Shown here one piece after another: positions 5,175-6,074 of a stretch of DNA of 6,074 bases; position 1 is the stretch's first letter, and the number at the start of each line of letters is the position of its first letter. The notes under the pieces were generated by a model. The model saw nothing but the letters and a program-made list of their open reading frames with translations. It searched no databases and was not told where the DNA came from. A program made the translations under genes and the position numbers. This stretch comes from Verrucomicrobiota bacterium. GTDB lineage: Bacteria; Verrucomicrobiota; Verrucomicrobiia; Limisphaerales; SXQI01. The DNA lies in assembly GCA_008933045.1 (NCBI GenBank), contig WBXJ01000174.1:1-6074 (forward strand), in the 5' to 3' direction.

Positions 5175-6074
5175 ATGAAGGAGTATCAGAATTTTATTGG
5201 TGGAGAATGGGTTGGAGCCATTTCAGCACAAACATTCGAGAACCGAAACCCCGCCGATACTCGCGAGATCGTGGCGAGATATCCAATGAGCGGATCAGCG
5301 GAGGCGGCGCAAGCGATTGAAGCAGCCGCAGCAGCTCAGGTAGGCTGGGGAAGGCAGACATCCGTGGCAAGGGGTCGTGTTCTGAGTAAGGCAGGGCAGA
5401 TTCTGGAGGGGAGGAAAGCAGAACTGGCTGAGTTGCTGATGCGAGAGGAGGGAAAAACCCTCGGGGAAAGTACGGGCGAAGTGCAGAGAGCGGTGGATAT
5501 TTTCCGGTTTTACAGCGGCTTAAGCTACACGCTTGGTGGGGAAACTCTCCCGCATGATCTACCTGGAAACCTGCTCTACACCACGCGACAACCGCTCGGG
5601 GTGGTGGGACTGATCACGCCTTGGAATTTTCCGATCGCAATTCCAAGTTGGAAGCTCGCTCCGGCGCTCGTGTCCGGTAACTCGGTGGTGATCAAACCCG
5701 CAAGCCAAGCTCCGGCGATGGTACTGGAATTGGCTCGTGCATTGTCGGAAGCGGGGTTGCCCAAAGGTGTATTGAATGTGGTTGTGGGGGATGGACGAGC
5801 GGTGGGGGGAGAACTCGCAACCAACGCACGAGTCGCCGCGTTGTCGTTCACGGGTTCCTACACGGTAGGTCGCCAGGTCTACTTGCAATTGGCGCAACGG
5901 ATGGCGCGTGCTCAGATGGAGATGGGTGGGAAAAACCCTACGATTGTCCTAGCAGATGCGGATCTCGATCTGGCGGTGACTCTCGTGAGTCGGGCGGCGT
6001 TTGGCCTTACGGGCCAAGCCTGCACCGCGACAAGTCGAGTGATTGTCGAACACTCGGTGGCGGCTGAATTTACA
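5175..6074 (+). CDS. NAD(P)+-dependent aldehyde dehydrogenase, 5' part; resembles 2-oxoglutarate semialdehyde dehydrogenase
   Basis: Oxidises an aldehyde to its carboxylic acid through a cysteine thiohemiacetal. Reading from ATG at 5175 gives exactly 300 open codons to the right edge, about 60% of a usual 480-500-residue enzyme. It starts MKEYQNFIGGEWV, typical of the superfamily. Landmarks: TPWNFPIAIPSWKLAPAL with oxyanion-hole Asn151; GNSVVIKPAS for cofactor binding; FTGS (225-228); EMGGKNP with general-base Glu249; and GQACTATSR with nucleophile Cys283. All core catalytic residues are present. GGKNP together with GQxCTATSR recalls 2-oxoglutarate (alpha-ketoglutaric) semialdehyde dehydrogenases of sugar-acid and glucarate degradation, but this subfamily call is from memory and only moderate; succinate-semialdehyde or another short aldehyde remains possible. 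A weak purine-rich AGAAGAG lies 5 bp before the ATG, the closest thing to a Shine-Dalgarno in the window. The terminator at 5085-5118 implies independent transcription. Confidence 0.92.
   Translation, partial: MKEYQNFIGGEWVGAISAQTFENRNPADTREIVARYPMSGSAEAAQAIEAAAAAQVGWGRQTSVARGRVLSKAGQILEGRKAELAELLMREEGKTLGESTGEVQRAVDIFRFYSGLSYTLGGETLPHDLPGNLLYTTRQPLGVVGLITPWNFPIAIPSWKLAPALVSGNSVVIKPASQAPAMVLELARALSEAGLPKGVLNVVVGDGRAVGGELATNARVAALSFTGSYTVGRQVYLQLAQRMARAQMEMGGKNPTIVLADADLDLAVTLVSRAAFGLTGQACTATSRVIVEHSVAAEFT

Noticed and set aside
5559..5897. Minus-strand frames of 91-112 codons within the aldehyde dehydrogenase
   Set aside because: They overlap the Asn151-FTGS region of a confidently identified enzyme and have no family features.

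Overview
The window looks like ordinary chromosome from a Gram-negative, heterotrophic bacterium of moderate GC. A LON-domain protein followed by a DUF1844 protein, an exported sugar mutarotase and a PPi-type phosphofructokinase is reminiscent of the Planctomycetota-Verrucomicrobiota group, with Verrucomicrobiota my best guess. This placement is an inference from gene content, not a phylogeny. Almost no start codon has a recognisable Shine-Dalgarno sequence.

Layout: positions 1-1676 carry a tight minus-strand operon, read right to left. It contains a stand-alone LON substrate-binding-domain protein, a DUF1844 protein whose start overlaps the previous stop by 4 bp (ATGA), and, 7 bp further on, an exported aldose 1-epimerase (galM family) that runs off the left edge. 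A 97-bp divergent spacer (1677-1773) holds a candidate minus-strand promoter. Everything to its right is on the plus strand: a membrane-anchored coiled-coil protein of unknown function (1774-2520), moaA for molybdenum-cofactor synthesis (2560-3624), a PPi-type 6-phosphofructokinase (3792-5063) ending at a strong intrinsic terminator (5085-5118), and the first 300 codons of an aldehyde dehydrogenase (5175 to the right edge).

How the genes relate: the mutarotase, phosphofructokinase and aldehyde dehydrogenase all fit sugar or sugar-acid catabolism, but only the first shares an operon with anything here. MoaA makes the first Moco intermediate; no other moa/moe gene is visible. The coiled-coil gene is 39 bp upstream of moaA and may be co-transcribed with it. 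The window is about 93% coding; no gap exceeds 170 bp, and I see no RNA gene, mobile element, CRISPR array or broken gene.

I found no convincing novel multi-gene system. The points most worth a second look are an insertion of about 20 residues in MoaA right after its radical-SAM cysteines, the conserved-looking but uncharacterised LON-domain/DUF1844 pair, the orphan coiled-coil protein, and the near absence of Shine-Dalgarno sites.
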